NCBI GenBank assembly: GCA_026710905.1
Contig: JAPOQD010000125.1
Coordinates: forward strand, 29,643 to 93,642
DNA: 64,000 bases
Direction of reading: 5' to 3'
Source of the DNA: Halieaceae bacterium
GTDB taxonomy: Bacteria > Pseudomonadota > Gammaproteobacteria > Pseudomonadales > Halieaceae
The notes beneath the pieces were generated by a model. The model had not been told where the DNA came from. It did no database searches and saw only the letters and a program-made list of their open reading frames with translations. The position numbers and the translations under genes are program-made. Positions 46,479 through 54,982 of this stretch are shown here, piece by piece; position 1 is the first letter of the stretch, and each line of letters starts with the position of its first letter.

Positions 46479-48524
46479 ATGAGTAAACCCTGGCGGCTCC
46501 TGCTCGGCCTGTCGTGCGCCATGGTTCAGCCCATATGGGCAGACAGCCCGGTCCTGGAAGATGTTATCGTCACCGCGACCCAGATTCCGCAATCAGCCAC
46601 AGACCTTCCCCTGGCCTGGGCGGCTCTTGATGAGACCGATTTGGGCACAGTGGAACATGTGCATGTCAACGAGTCTTTTCAGCGTATAGCCGGTGGCTGG
46701 ATCTCCCGGGGAAATGGGCAGGAGAGCCTGATAGCCCTGCGTTCGCCGGTGCTAACCGGCCCCGGTAGTTGTGGCGCGTTTCTGGTGGCGCAGGATGGTA
46801 TTGCGCTGCGCTCTCCAGGGTTTTGCAATGTCAATCAATTGTTTGACGCCAACAGCGAACAAGCCCGGCGGATTGAAGTCATCAAGGGTCCGGCCACGGC
46901 CCTGTACGGCTCCGGCGCCATGCACGGGCTGATCAATATCCTCAGTATCGAGCCGTCCCCGCCTCGCCACATTGTCGGCGTCGAAGCCGGCCCGCACGGA
47001 TACCGGCGAGGCAAGTATCGATACAGCGGGGAAAATCGGGCGCAGAGCTTCGCCATCGCCCTCAATGCCGCGTCCGACGATGGCTACAAGGATGACTCCG
47101 GCTACCGGCAACAGAAAATTACCATGCGCCACCGCTACCAGGGCGCTGCTTTCGATACCGACACAATTTTCGCGGGGGCCAACCTGGAACAGGAGACCGC
47201 CGGGTTCGTGCAGGGCTACCGGGCCTTCAGGGAAGGTCGTAACAAGCGGCGCAACCCCGACCCCGAAGCTTACCGGGACGCCTGGTCGGTGCGCGCCCAA
47301 TCAAACATCGACATTGCCCTGAAGGGAAATTCTCGCCTCACTTTTACCCCCTACTGGCGAAATAACCAGATGGAGTTCCTGCAGCACTTCCTGCCCTGGC
47401 AACCGGTGGAGGAAAACGGCCATGAAAGCTTCGGCCTCATCAGCAAATGGCGCCGGAGCGCTGGACTGCTGGACCTGATCGCCGGTATCGACCTGGAATA
47501 CACCGAGGGTTGGTTGCGGGAAGTGCAAAGCTCCGCATTCAGCCCGAATCAGCCGGCCGGGACTCACTACGACTACCAGGTAGATGCGGCACTGGCCTCG
47601 GTCTGGTCACAACTGAACTGGAAGGCCAGTGACCGGCTCAAACTGATGGCGGGATTGCGCCATGACTTCACCGACTACGATTACAATACCCATACAGAAC
47701 CGGGACCGGCCTGTGAAGCTACCGCCAGCGCATGCCGCTTCTACCGCCCCGCCGGCCGCAGCGACGATTTCAGTAACTGGTCAGCGAACCTGGGCCTGTT
47801 GCTCGATTTGAATGAAACCCATTCCCTATACCTGCGAGGTTCGCGCGGATTTCGCACCCCCCAGACCACCGAACTGTATCGCCTGCAGGCCGGCCAGAAA
47901 AGTGCGGCTCTCGACGCCGTGGAAATCGACTCGCTGGACTTGGGGATACGCGGTGGCAGTGGAGATTTCCGCTATGAATTGGGTAGCTACTATATGGCCA
48001 AGAACAAGGTGATTTTTCAGGACAGCAACCGCCACAACGTGAGCGGAGCACGCACCCTGCACTACGGCCTGGATATTTCCCTGCGCTGGAGCCTGCCGCA
48101 TGATTTCGACCTGGGCCTGGACGCCAATGTGGCCAGGCATGAATACGACAGTACTATTCAGTTGATCGGCTCTGCTGGCGACATCAAGGGCAATGATATC
48201 GACACTGCGCCACGCGGTTTCGGCAGCATGAGGTTGGGCTGGCAAATACGCCCCCGGCACCGGCTGGAATTGGAATGGGTTCATATGGGCCGGTATTACC
48301 TGGAGCCGGATAACCAGCACCGCTACGGTGGACATCAACTACTGAATTTGCGCCTGTCCAACGATCTCGGCCCACGCCTGTCTTTGGCATTTCGGGCAAC
48401 CAACCTGACTGATGAGGATTATGCGGAGCGGGCGGATTTCGGTTTTGGAAACTATCGCTACTTCGTCGGCGAACCCCGTTCTCTGTATGTGCAACTCAGT
48501 TTTCACCTGAACGGACCTGCATAG
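46479..48524 (+). CDS. TonB-dependent outer-membrane receptor
   Basis: 681 residues, the length of metal-chelate/vitamin-type receptors. Signal peptide (LLLGLSCAMVQPIWA), TonB box-like VLEDVIVTATQIP, plug motifs IRRIEVIKGPATALYGSGAMHG, and a barrel ending in a C-terminal hydrophobic-aromatic strand (LYVQLSFHL). A Cys pair (SCGAF...FCN) lies in the plug. Substrate unknown; it is unlike the two carbohydrate-type receptors of this window. Confidence 0.9.
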   Translation: MSKPWRLLLGLSCAMVQPIWADSPVLEDVIVTATQIPQSATDLPLAWAALDETDLGTVEHVHVNESFQRIAGGWISRGNGQESLIALRSPVLTGPGSCGAFLVAQDGIALRSPGFCNVNQLFDANSEQARRIEVIKGPATALYGSGAMHGLINILSIEPSPPRHIVGVEAGPHGYRRGKYRYSGENRAQSFAIALNAASDDGYKDDSGYRQQKITMRHRYQGAAFDTDTIFAGANLEQETAGFVQGYRAFREGRNKRRNPDPEAYRDAWSVRAQSNIDIALKGNSRLTFTPYWRNNQMEFLQHFLPWQPVEENGHESFGLISKWRRSAGLLDLIAGIDLEYTEGWLREVQSSAFSPNQPAGTHYDYQVDAALASVWSQLNWKASDRLKLMAGLRHDFTDYDYNTHTEPGPACEATASACRFYRPAGRSDDFSNWSANLGLLLDLNETHSLYLRGSRGFRTPQTTELYRLQAGQKSAALDAVEIDSLDLGIRGGSGDFRYELGSYYMAKNKVIFQDSNRHNVSGARTLHYGLDISLRWSLPHDFDLGLDANVARHEYDSTIQLIGSAGDIKGNDIDTAPRGFGSMRLGWQIRPRHRLELEWVHMGRYYLEPDNQHRYGGHQLLNLRLSNDLGPRLSLAFRATNLTDEDYAERADFGFGNYRYFVGEPRSLYVQLSFHLNGPA

Positions 48525-48789
48525 GGCGCCAGTATTGTTAACTCCTTGCGCTATTCCTCCCCAGAACGGCTACCAGGCGGCAGAAAAATGCCAACTATTC
48601 CCCTTTTCGGTATTGTTAACTGTTGCAGTCCAAGGCTAGACTTGCGTTGCTGAGGTTCAGCGAGCATTTATGCGCAACAAAGTCGAAGTCCACCCGAGTA
48701 CATCGTTTCGTTAATCATAAGTACAAACTGTCCCCCGGCGTACGCGCCATCGGAGGCACACTGAATATTTTTCAAGGGTATCAAGTAAT

Positions 48790-48996
48790 ATGAGCACTAC
48801 AACCGGCACAGTAAAGTGGTTTAACGAAACCAAGGGATTTGGATTCATTGAACAGGAAAGCGGACCTGATGTATTTGTCCACTTTTCCGCTATTCAGGGC
48901 GAGGGTTTCAAGACCCTGGCAGAGGGACAAAAAGTTCAGTTCAACGTGACTCGCGGCCAGAAAGGTCCGCAGGCCGAGAACGTCGTAGCGGTTTGA
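48790..48996 (+). CDS. CspA-family cold-shock protein
   Basis: 68 residues; single-stranded nucleic-acid chaperone. RNP1 KGFGFI and RNP2 VFVHFSAI are intact. A candidate promoter at about 48613-48642 (TTGTTA, 18 bases, TAGACT) would give a 5' leader of about 140 bases, usual for cold-regulated csp genes; this is inferred. Confidence 0.95.
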   Translation: MSTTTGTVKWFNETKGFGFIEQESGPDVFVHFSAIQGEGFKTLAEGQKVQFNVTRGQKGPQAENVVAV

Positions 48997-49158
48997 CTTT
49001 CCGGCGGGATAGCGGCGCCCCGTATTATCCTGTCAACCTCAAGAAATTCCCCAAGTCCCTGGTCACGGAGGAATTTTCTGTGCGCCAGGGCATCGGCAAA
49101 AACACGGCGCCAGCCTCAAATCACCACTCGAAAACCAAACGGTTACCACCCAGTTCGG

Positions 49159-49184
49159 GCAAAAGAACTGCCCACTCTGGGCAG
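49159..49184 (-). terminator. Intrinsic terminator downstream of truA
   Basis: On the minus strand a stem CTGCCCA/TGGGCAG with a three-base loop is followed by TTCTTTTG. It begins five bases after the truA stop. Confidence 0.7.
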
Positions 49185-49188
49185 GGGT

Positions 49189-50004
49189 CTATTGCAGGAT
49201 TATGGGGCCCGGAGAGTAAACCGGAAGATCGAAGTTTTTTGGATAGGTAACCCCCGTTAAGTAGAGACCATGGGCAGCTGCGGTATCCGGCGCCAGGCGC
49301 CGGTCCCGCGCCTGCAGAAGTTCGGCCAGATCGGCGCTGGTCAGTAGTCCCCGCCCCACCGCGATCAATGCCCCGGCGATATTGCGCGCCATGTGATACA
49401 GAAAGGCATTTGCCTGCATCTCGATCAGCACCAGTTCTCCCTGGCGCCGTACCTCCATGTTATGCAGGCAGCGCAGCGCAGTAGCTGATTGGCAAGCGGC
49501 AGCGCGGAAACTGCTGAAGTCCTGCTCTCCCAGAAGGATTTGGGCGGCATCGTGCATGGCCCCGGCATTCAGTTCGGGTCGAACCCAGGCAACCCGATTG
49601 ACGGCGATAGCAGAAGCCACCGGGGAATTGTGGATGAGGTAGAGGTAACGCCGTGACAGGGCGCTGAAACGTGCATGAAAATCCGCCGGTACGACATGCG
49701 CGCCGCGCACCACTATACTGTCCGGCAAATTACGATTGCTGCCCAGCAGCCAGGAGCGGGTGCTGCGGCTGACCGGAGCGTCGAAATGCGCAACCTGGTG
49801 GGTGGCGTGAACACCGGTATCGGTACGACCGGCGCAAATCAGTCTGACCGGCTGGCCAGCTACCAGGCCAAGCGCGTTTTCCAATTCAGCCTGTACCGTT
49901 CTGACTGCACTGCCGGTCTGCAACTGCCAACCGTGAAAAGAGGCTCCGTCATATTCGATCACCAGCGCCACACGCTGGCCGCTGGGGAGAACAGCGCTGG
50001 ACAC
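49189..50004 (-). CDS. truA: tRNA pseudouridine(38-40) synthase
   Basis: 271 residues. Catalytic Asp62 is in CAGRTDTGVHA; EYDGASFHGWQ opens the fold and FLYHMARNIAGALIAVGRG is the conserved C-terminal stretch. Modifies the anticodon arm of tRNAs. Follows fimV on the same strand, as in Pseudomonas, but separated by a palindromic element. Confidence 0.96.
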   Translation of the reverse strand: MSSAVLPSGQRVALVIEYDGASFHGWQLQTGSAVRTVQAELENALGLVAGQPVRLICAGRTDTGVHATHQVAHFDAPVSRSTRSWLLGSNRNLPDSIVVRGAHVVPADFHARFSALSRRYLYLIHNSPVASAIAVNRVAWVRPELNAGAMHDAAQILLGEQDFSSFRAAACQSATALRCLHNMEVRRQGELVLIEMQANAFLYHMARNIAGALIAVGRGLLTSADLAELLQARDRRLAPDTAAAHGLYLTGVTYPKNFDLPVYSPGPIILQ

Positions 50005-50009
50005 GCCTA

Positions 50010-50168
50010 GTGTCCTGCCTCACAAATACGCTGGAGTAATGACGGCCTTTTTAGCCGCTGGCAGCGTTGCGCCACCTCCCGTGCAGCCCGCCACTGCACA
50101 TCGGCGCACACTGCCAAGGGCCAAAACGACTCGCCCTGAAGGCTCAGCGTATTTGTGAGGCAGGACAC
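50010..50168. repeat. 159-bp imperfect palindrome with perfect 24-bp terminal inverted repeats
   Basis: The outer arms (50010-50033, starting GTGTCCTGCCTCACAAAT, and 50145-50168, ending TTGTGAGGCAGGACAC) are exact reverse complements over 24 bases. Inside, GGCAGCGTTGCGCC (50070-50083) pairs imperfectly with GGCGCACACTGCC, and at the centre GTGCAG (50081-50086) pairs with CTGCAC (50094-50099). The structure fills the gap between fimV and truA and codes for nothing. Confidence 0.85.
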
Positions 50169-50194
50169 CGGCGCCATGTTCGGGCTTGGATTAT

Positions 50195-51724
50195 TCAGCC
50201 GATACCGTCTAGCAACTGCCGCGCTTCCTGCTGCTGTTCTGCAGTACCGTCCAACGCCACCTCGGCAAGAAGATCCCTGGCGCGGGTGTCATCACCCATA
50301 TCCAGGTAGGCGCGCGCAAGGTCGAGTTTGGAGGAGATTTCATCGCCATCAGCTGCGTAAACCTGTTCTCCGTCTGCTTCTTCCATCCCCTGCCTGGTGA
50401 TCCCGGACTCGTTCCGCGGTTGTTCGGCCCCGGCTTCATCCTGGGCCGCATCAACTTCCGGCAATTCATCATCAGGCTCCTGGAGGTCAGCCTGCCACTC
50501 CTCCACTTCCTCTTCAGGTTCCGGCCCGGAACGGCCTCTGAATCTCCAAAACAACAACAGCACCAGTACACCCAGAGCAGCCCCGGCGTACAGCAGATTT
50601 TCCCTCACCAAGCCAACCATGATGCTCAGGGTAGTGCGCAACGCCGTTGCCAGGTCCGGTGTATTGGTCACCGCGGAGGTTGCCTGCTCCAGCGCCGCCT
50701 GCAACTCTGCAATCTGATCATCCTTGAGGCTCAGCAGGTTCTGTAAGGTTAGCAATTGCTCCTCAATTGAACCGATGCGCGCCTGCAGTTCCTGATTGTC
50801 CCAGCGTAGCTGCTGCAGCGTTGCTGTATCAGCGCCAGGGTCAAGCTCTGCATCAAGGCCGGTAATTCGCAACTGGCCTTGTCCGGCTCTGCCCTGGTCC
50901 TCCGCTTCACCGCCAACAGAGATGCCATCTTCACCCGGTTGTTGGTCAACCTCGCTGGGCAGCATCTCGGAAAACTCGGCAACGGAGGGTAAACGCAGTG
51001 TGTAGCCAGCCATCATCCAGTTGATATCTCCATCAATAAACACCTGCGGATTCAGCCGTAGGATATGCTCCATGGTCTGCGGAATCGTAATGCCTTGCTG
51101 ACGCACGCGCCGGGCGATACTCCAAAGGGTTTCATTGCGCTGGACCAGGTAGCTGTCACCGGGAGCCAATGCTTCAGGCTGGTACCGGTATTCGGCTTCC
51201 AGTGATTCCACGGGAGACTCCGGGGCCAACGGCTGGCGAGATTCGGGCGGAACTTCCGCGGCCTCCGCCTGCCCTGACGCCGGAGCAGGCTCTTCGTACC
51301 AGGCGCCGTCACTCACACCGGAACTACCCGAGCCAGCCGAATCCAGCAGTAACGTATACATGCGAACCACGCGCCCGGCGGGCCAGCGCGCATCCACCAG
51401 GAAGTTGAGGTAGCGCTCCTGCACCGGTTGTTGTGAAGTCACCAGCACTCGCCCCGAGCCGTCCTCGGCGAGCAGTGAATCAAACTTCAGATTACTCAGA
51501 AAATCGCTGCGCTCAACTTCGGCTCGCTCAAAGTCGACCCGTGGCGCCAGTCCGATATTCAGTTGCCCTACATCCAGGCCCTCAGTATCCAGCAACTGAA
51601 TCTCAGCTCGCAACGGCTCATTGAAATGAGACTGCAACTCCAGATGGCCAAGGCCAAAAGCCGCGGCTAATCCCGGCGTCAGCAGCAGCCCAAGTGACAA
51701 CAACCCTTTTCGTTTAGTCTTCAT
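50195..51724 (-). CDS. fimV: FimV/HubP-family polar peptidoglycan-binding protein
   Basis: 509 residues from the ATG at 51724: signal peptide (LLSLGLLLTPGLAAAFGLG), the FimV N-terminal domain (LQSHFNEPLRAEIQLL), a LysM domain (DSYLVQRNETLWSIARRV ... YTLRLPS, near 190-260), a coiled coil (residues ~300-350), one membrane segment (LLYAGAALGVLVLLLFWRF), an acidic cytoplasmic region and a C-terminal FimV TPR-like motif (LDLARAYLDMGDDTRARDLL). It is shorter than most FimV proteins because the acidic tail is reduced. It organises the cell pole and type IV pili. Confidence 0.92.
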   Translation of the reverse strand: MKTKRKGLLSLGLLLTPGLAAAFGLGHLELQSHFNEPLRAEIQLLDTEGLDVGQLNIGLAPRVDFERAEVERSDFLSNLKFDSLLAEDGSGRVLVTSQQPVQERYLNFLVDARWPAGRVVRMYTLLLDSAGSGSSGVSDGAWYEEPAPASGQAEAAEVPPESRQPLAPESPVESLEAEYRYQPEALAPGDSYLVQRNETLWSIARRVRQQGITIPQTMEHILRLNPQVFIDGDINWMMAGYTLRLPSVAEFSEMLPSEVDQQPGEDGISVGGEAEDQGRAGQGQLRITGLDAELDPGADTATLQQLRWDNQELQARIGSIEEQLLTLQNLLSLKDDQIAELQAALEQATSAVTNTPDLATALRTTLSIMVGLVRENLLYAGAALGVLVLLLFWRFRGRSGPEPEEEVEEWQADLQEPDDELPEVDAAQDEAGAEQPRNESGITRQGMEEADGEQVYAADGDEISSKLDLARAYLDMGDDTRARDLLAEVALDGTAEQQQEARQLLDGIG

Positions 51725-52009
51725 AAGCCCACCCGATCGACCTGTTTCAAACAGTATTTTGTGGGGGAGTCTGTCGCTCCACCATGAAAACCTGCTACAA
51801 AGGTCTGCAGTAGTGCCAGAATATACCTGAAATGCGGGCTTATCCATAGATTGTTCCGGCCCACTAGTTTCGGAGCTTGCGCCCTGTACTTTGGCGCCCA
51901 GGGTTGCCCGTGATCAACGGGGTAATTTCGGGTGGCCAGGGGGACACAAACGCCTACTTGGTGATCAGATCAAATTGGTTTGAACGCGTCGAAAGTCAAA
52001 AGACCTGTC

Positions 52010-53161
52010 TCAGATCGTACGGCCGATAATCATTCGCATGATCTCGGATGTACCGGCGAAAATACGATGTAGTCGAGCGCCTGTGTACAGGCGGGAGACA
52101 TTGTATTCATCCATATATCCTGCACCACCATGGAATTGAACACACTGGTCAATAATTCTTCCTTCCATTTCGCAGATCCAGAGCTTGGCCATCGCACAAA
52201 GCTCCATATCCAGATCACCCTTTTCCCTGTAATCGCGAATAATGTCGTCAAGGAAAGAGCGCCCAACGGCCAACTCCGTCTTAATTTCGGCCAATTTGAA
52301 CTGGGTATTCTGGAAGTTAAAAATGGGCTGACCAAAGCTTTTGCGATTCTTCACAAATTCAACAGTTTCATGGTACGCACGGGTAGCGGCGGCGTGGCCA
52401 ATCAGCGGCCAGGTAATTCTGTCCATATTGACCCCGCCGAGCAGAATACCCATACCCTTGCCTTCGACGCCCATCATATTGCTGACAGGCACCCGCACAT
52501 TGTCAAAGAAAATTTCCGCCGTATTACAAGCATGGTTACCCATTTTGTCCAGGTTTCGCCCCAATCGGAATCCCTCACGATCCGCTTCAACAATGAGGAC
52601 TGAAATCCCCTGGGCGCCAGCAGTCGGGTTTGTCTTACAGCCCACCATGAAGAATTTGGCTTCGTTCGCATTGGAAATATAGATTTTAGAACCGTTAACC
52701 ACCCATTCGTCCCCGTCCCGCACAGCTGTGGTTCGGATAGCCGCAACATCACTTCCAGAATCAGGTTCGGTGATGGCAAGCCCGGCGCGAGCCTCACCCT
52801 TTACCATCAGTGGCAGCCATTTTTTGCGCTGTTCTTCCGTACCGTTCCGATAGAGAATTTCACTGCAACCATCTCCAATGAGCGCGGGGCCCATGCTGGC
52901 CCCCACCGGGTTGTATCCCAACTCTTCGGCAATCACCATCCGGTGCAGGAAATCTCCACCGGGGCCCCCGTACTCTTCGGGAATGCCCACACCCAAAATG
53001 CCAGCCTCGCCGGCTTTCAACCAGAATTCAGGTTCCGGGCCATTTTTTTGAATCCACTGGTCAACGTTGGGCTCGACCTCTTCCTCAAGAAAGCGGCGGA
53101 ACATTCCACGGAACATCTCGTGTTCTTCGTCCCACAGTGCCGGGTTGTAGGGGTAATTCAT
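52010..53161 (-). CDS. Acyl-CoA dehydrogenase
   Basis: 383 residues: N-terminal helices, AGLAITEPDSGSD flavin region, WVVNGSKIYISNA, RKSFGQPI, and the C-terminal RIFAGTSEIMRMIIGR. In the last motif, the Glu that is the base in short- and medium-chain enzymes is Ala; long-chain/isovaleryl-type members place the base elsewhere, so this is an LCAD-like member. First-gene position opposite the AtuA cluster, next to a TetR regulator. Confidence 0.92.
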   Translation of the reverse strand: MNYPYNPALWDEEHEMFRGMFRRFLEEEVEPNVDQWIQKNGPEPEFWLKAGEAGILGVGIPEEYGGPGGDFLHRMVIAEELGYNPVGASMGPALIGDGCSEILYRNGTEEQRKKWLPLMVKGEARAGLAITEPDSGSDVAAIRTTAVRDGDEWVVNGSKIYISNANEAKFFMVGCKTNPTAGAQGISVLIVEADREGFRLGRNLDKMGNHACNTAEIFFDNVRVPVSNMMGVEGKGMGILLGGVNMDRITWPLIGHAAATRAYHETVEFVKNRKSFGQPIFNFQNTQFKLAEIKTELAVGRSFLDDIIRDYREKGDLDMELCAMAKLWICEMEGRIIDQCVQFHGGAGYMDEYNVSRLYTGARLHRIFAGTSEIMRMIIGRTI

Positions 53162-53520
53162 TTCGATAATCTCCTGTCGTTACTTGGTACGTTTACTGAG
53201 CCACGAACATCGAACACATTCTGTGAAGGACGCCATTCCGGCCCCTCTTCCCGCCACATTACTCGAACGTTTCAGCGGCCCATTATCAGGCTGAACATCA
53301 GCTCGGCAAGAATGATTTCCCATCCTGTCAGTTGTCCCGGATAGTGTGCAGCTCCTGAATATACTCTCGCATGCGGCACGCGAGTGAGACCAGCGCATGG
53401 AGTACCTCCCGATACTATGTGGCTCGGCCTGTGCGTCGAGGAAGAAGCGTTTGATTATTGAAAGAGTATACAACCCGGGGGAGCGGCGTAAGCTGGAGTA
53501 AATGCATCAAATCAAGAGGG
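53162..53520. other. Intergenic stretch without a recognisable gene
   Basis: About 360 bases between the ACAD start and the TetR stop. Open frames are short, lack start signals and give no family likeness. It must contain the ACAD promoter. Confidence 0.5.
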
Positions 53521-54192
53521 TTACACCCTGAGTACGGCGCCGACCGCATAGTCGACAAAGGCCTCTCGTTCTCGATTGAGGTCGGTATTTCGACGGTATG
53601 GATAATCAGTCAATTGTCTTTTGGCGGGATTCATTAAAACAAAGCCCAAAATTCCACTCATGATGATCATGGGCGCCAGTCCATTGCCAGAGCCCGGCCT
53701 GATCTCGTTGAGTAAATCGGCGAAGCGCCGGTAAACTTCTCTCATTGAGAGATCCACCAGGAATTTATGGTTTACCACACTTGGATCGAGCATGTTACGT
53801 ATGGCGATACTCAGAAAATTCGTGTCCTTCAGCAAGATTACGTACATTTCCGAAACAAAGGCTCGCAGTCGATCTTCAGATTCTCCCTGGCTTTCCAGGG
53901 CCGTCAACAAGCGGTCTTTCAAGGCGCCGTAACACTTCGCTTCGACCTCTCGATAAAGGTTTTCCTTATCGCCAAAGTGGTGGTACAAAGTCGGCATTGA
54001 CATACTTGTCGCGGCAGAAATATCCCTCACGGTTACACGGTCATACCCCTCCTTGGCAAAAAGTCGGGTGGCCTCCTCAAGGATAAAGTCACGAGTGCTT
54101 AATCCACCACTCTTCTCGCGCAGGGCTTTCGCTGTTTTGCGTCCACCACCCCTCGGCTTTTTCACATCCGATTTAACTGGCGTTTCTGTCAT
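53521..54192 (-). CDS. TetR-family transcriptional regulator
   Basis: 223 residues: a basic N-terminal tail (KKPRGGGRKTAKALREK), a TetR helix-turn-helix (LFAKEGYDRVTVRDISAATSMSMPTLYHHFGDKENLY, residues ~45-82) and a helical ligand domain. Likely controls the neighbouring ACAD and the divergent catabolic genes, sensing an acyl-CoA; that is inferred from position. Confidence 0.88.
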   Translation of the reverse strand: MTETPVKSDVKKPRGGGRKTAKALREKSGGLSTRDFILEEATRLFAKEGYDRVTVRDISAATSMSMPTLYHHFGDKENLYREVEAKCYGALKDRLLTALESQGESEDRLRAFVSEMYVILLKDTNFLSIAIRNMLDPSVVNHKFLVDLSMREVYRRFADLLNEIRPGSGNGLAPMIIMSGILGFVLMNPAKRQLTDYPYRRNTDLNREREAFVDYAVGAVLRV

Positions 54193-54489
54193 GCGTACTC
54201 CACTTTAGCTAGCTCAACTCCTCTCCGGCCGAGCTGGAAAGGCTCAAGAAATATTAGAACACAATTCGACTCATGTTTGCTAATTATCTGATTTTTCAAT
54301 TGATAATTCGAAATTAGTTGTATAGCAAATGATATAAAAGCTCACAATCAGGTGGCGTATTGGATTCCTCACCACAGGAGTTCAAATATGGCTTCAAACA
54401 ATCGCATTCACTTTATAGCATGCGCTACAATAGTCCCGACTCGGAATCATTATACAAGATCAGGTCTGTATTGGTGAACAGGTTTGAGG

Positions 54490-54641
54490 TGGCCAGGGTC
54501 CTCACTGCGGCTAAAACCGGTCTGAATGGCATTTTCGACCGCATGATGTGCACGGGGGGCGCCGGCCTGGAGCGTGAGCAAATCGAAGCTGCCTGGTACG
54601 GCTGTTGTTTTTTGCGTTGCTATACCTTGTGAGTTGACGCC
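54490..54641 (+). pseudogene. Possible eroded 3' end of a norE/cytochrome oxidase subunit III-like gene
   Basis: The frame reads GLEREQIEAAWYG, like the stretch before the last helix of NorE, then a shift of frame gives LLFFALLYLVS and a TGA just ahead of the norF-like ATG. The order norE-norF and the typical LLF-LLYL ending support it, but the match is short and frameshifted. Confidence 0.3.
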
Positions 54642-54914
54642 ATGAGAGCACTATTCGAAACTCACATTACCGTCATATGGCTTTTGCTCGTCTGTGCCAC
54701 AATGGTGTCCTGAGTTTTGGACCAGGGGAATGGAGCAGGCAATACTTTATACACCAGCATTGCCATCCTGGTTCTTGCTTTTGTTAAAGTACGCTATGTA
54801 ATCTATGAATTTATGGAGACTCGTATCGCACCGCTACCCCTCAAGTTACTGGCTGAAGGATGGTGCGTAGCAATCTGTGGTTTACCGATCGCCCTTTTTT
54901 TAACAGCGGGCTAG
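54642..54914 (+). pseudogene. NorF / prokaryotic cytochrome c oxidase subunit IV-like gene interrupted by an in-frame TGA
   Basis: Codon 24 (54711-54713) is TGA; reading through it gives one continuous 90-codon frame with three hydrophobic segments: FETHITVIWLLLVCATMVS, then TSIAILVLAFVKVRYVIYEF and LLAEGWCVAICGLPIALFL. FMETRIAPLPLKLL between them is the recognisable pattern of this small family, in which Trp usually follows the Ser before the stop. A TGG to TGA change is thus likely. Downstream of the stop a TTG frame exists but loses the first membrane helix. Confidence 0.6.
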
Positions 54915-54982
54915 GAGCCTGAGCCGTGACCATTCTGCCGTGCAGGCTCCCAAGACCAAACAGCATTACCGAGGAGTAATTG

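Noticed and set aside
53180..53473. 97-codon minus-strand frame between ACAD and TetR genes
   Set aside because: Irregular composition, no motif, no ribosome site.
54711..54713. TGA as selenocysteine codon in the norF-like gene
   Set aside because: The family has tryptophan there and no SECIS-like hairpin directly follows; nonsense mutation is simpler.
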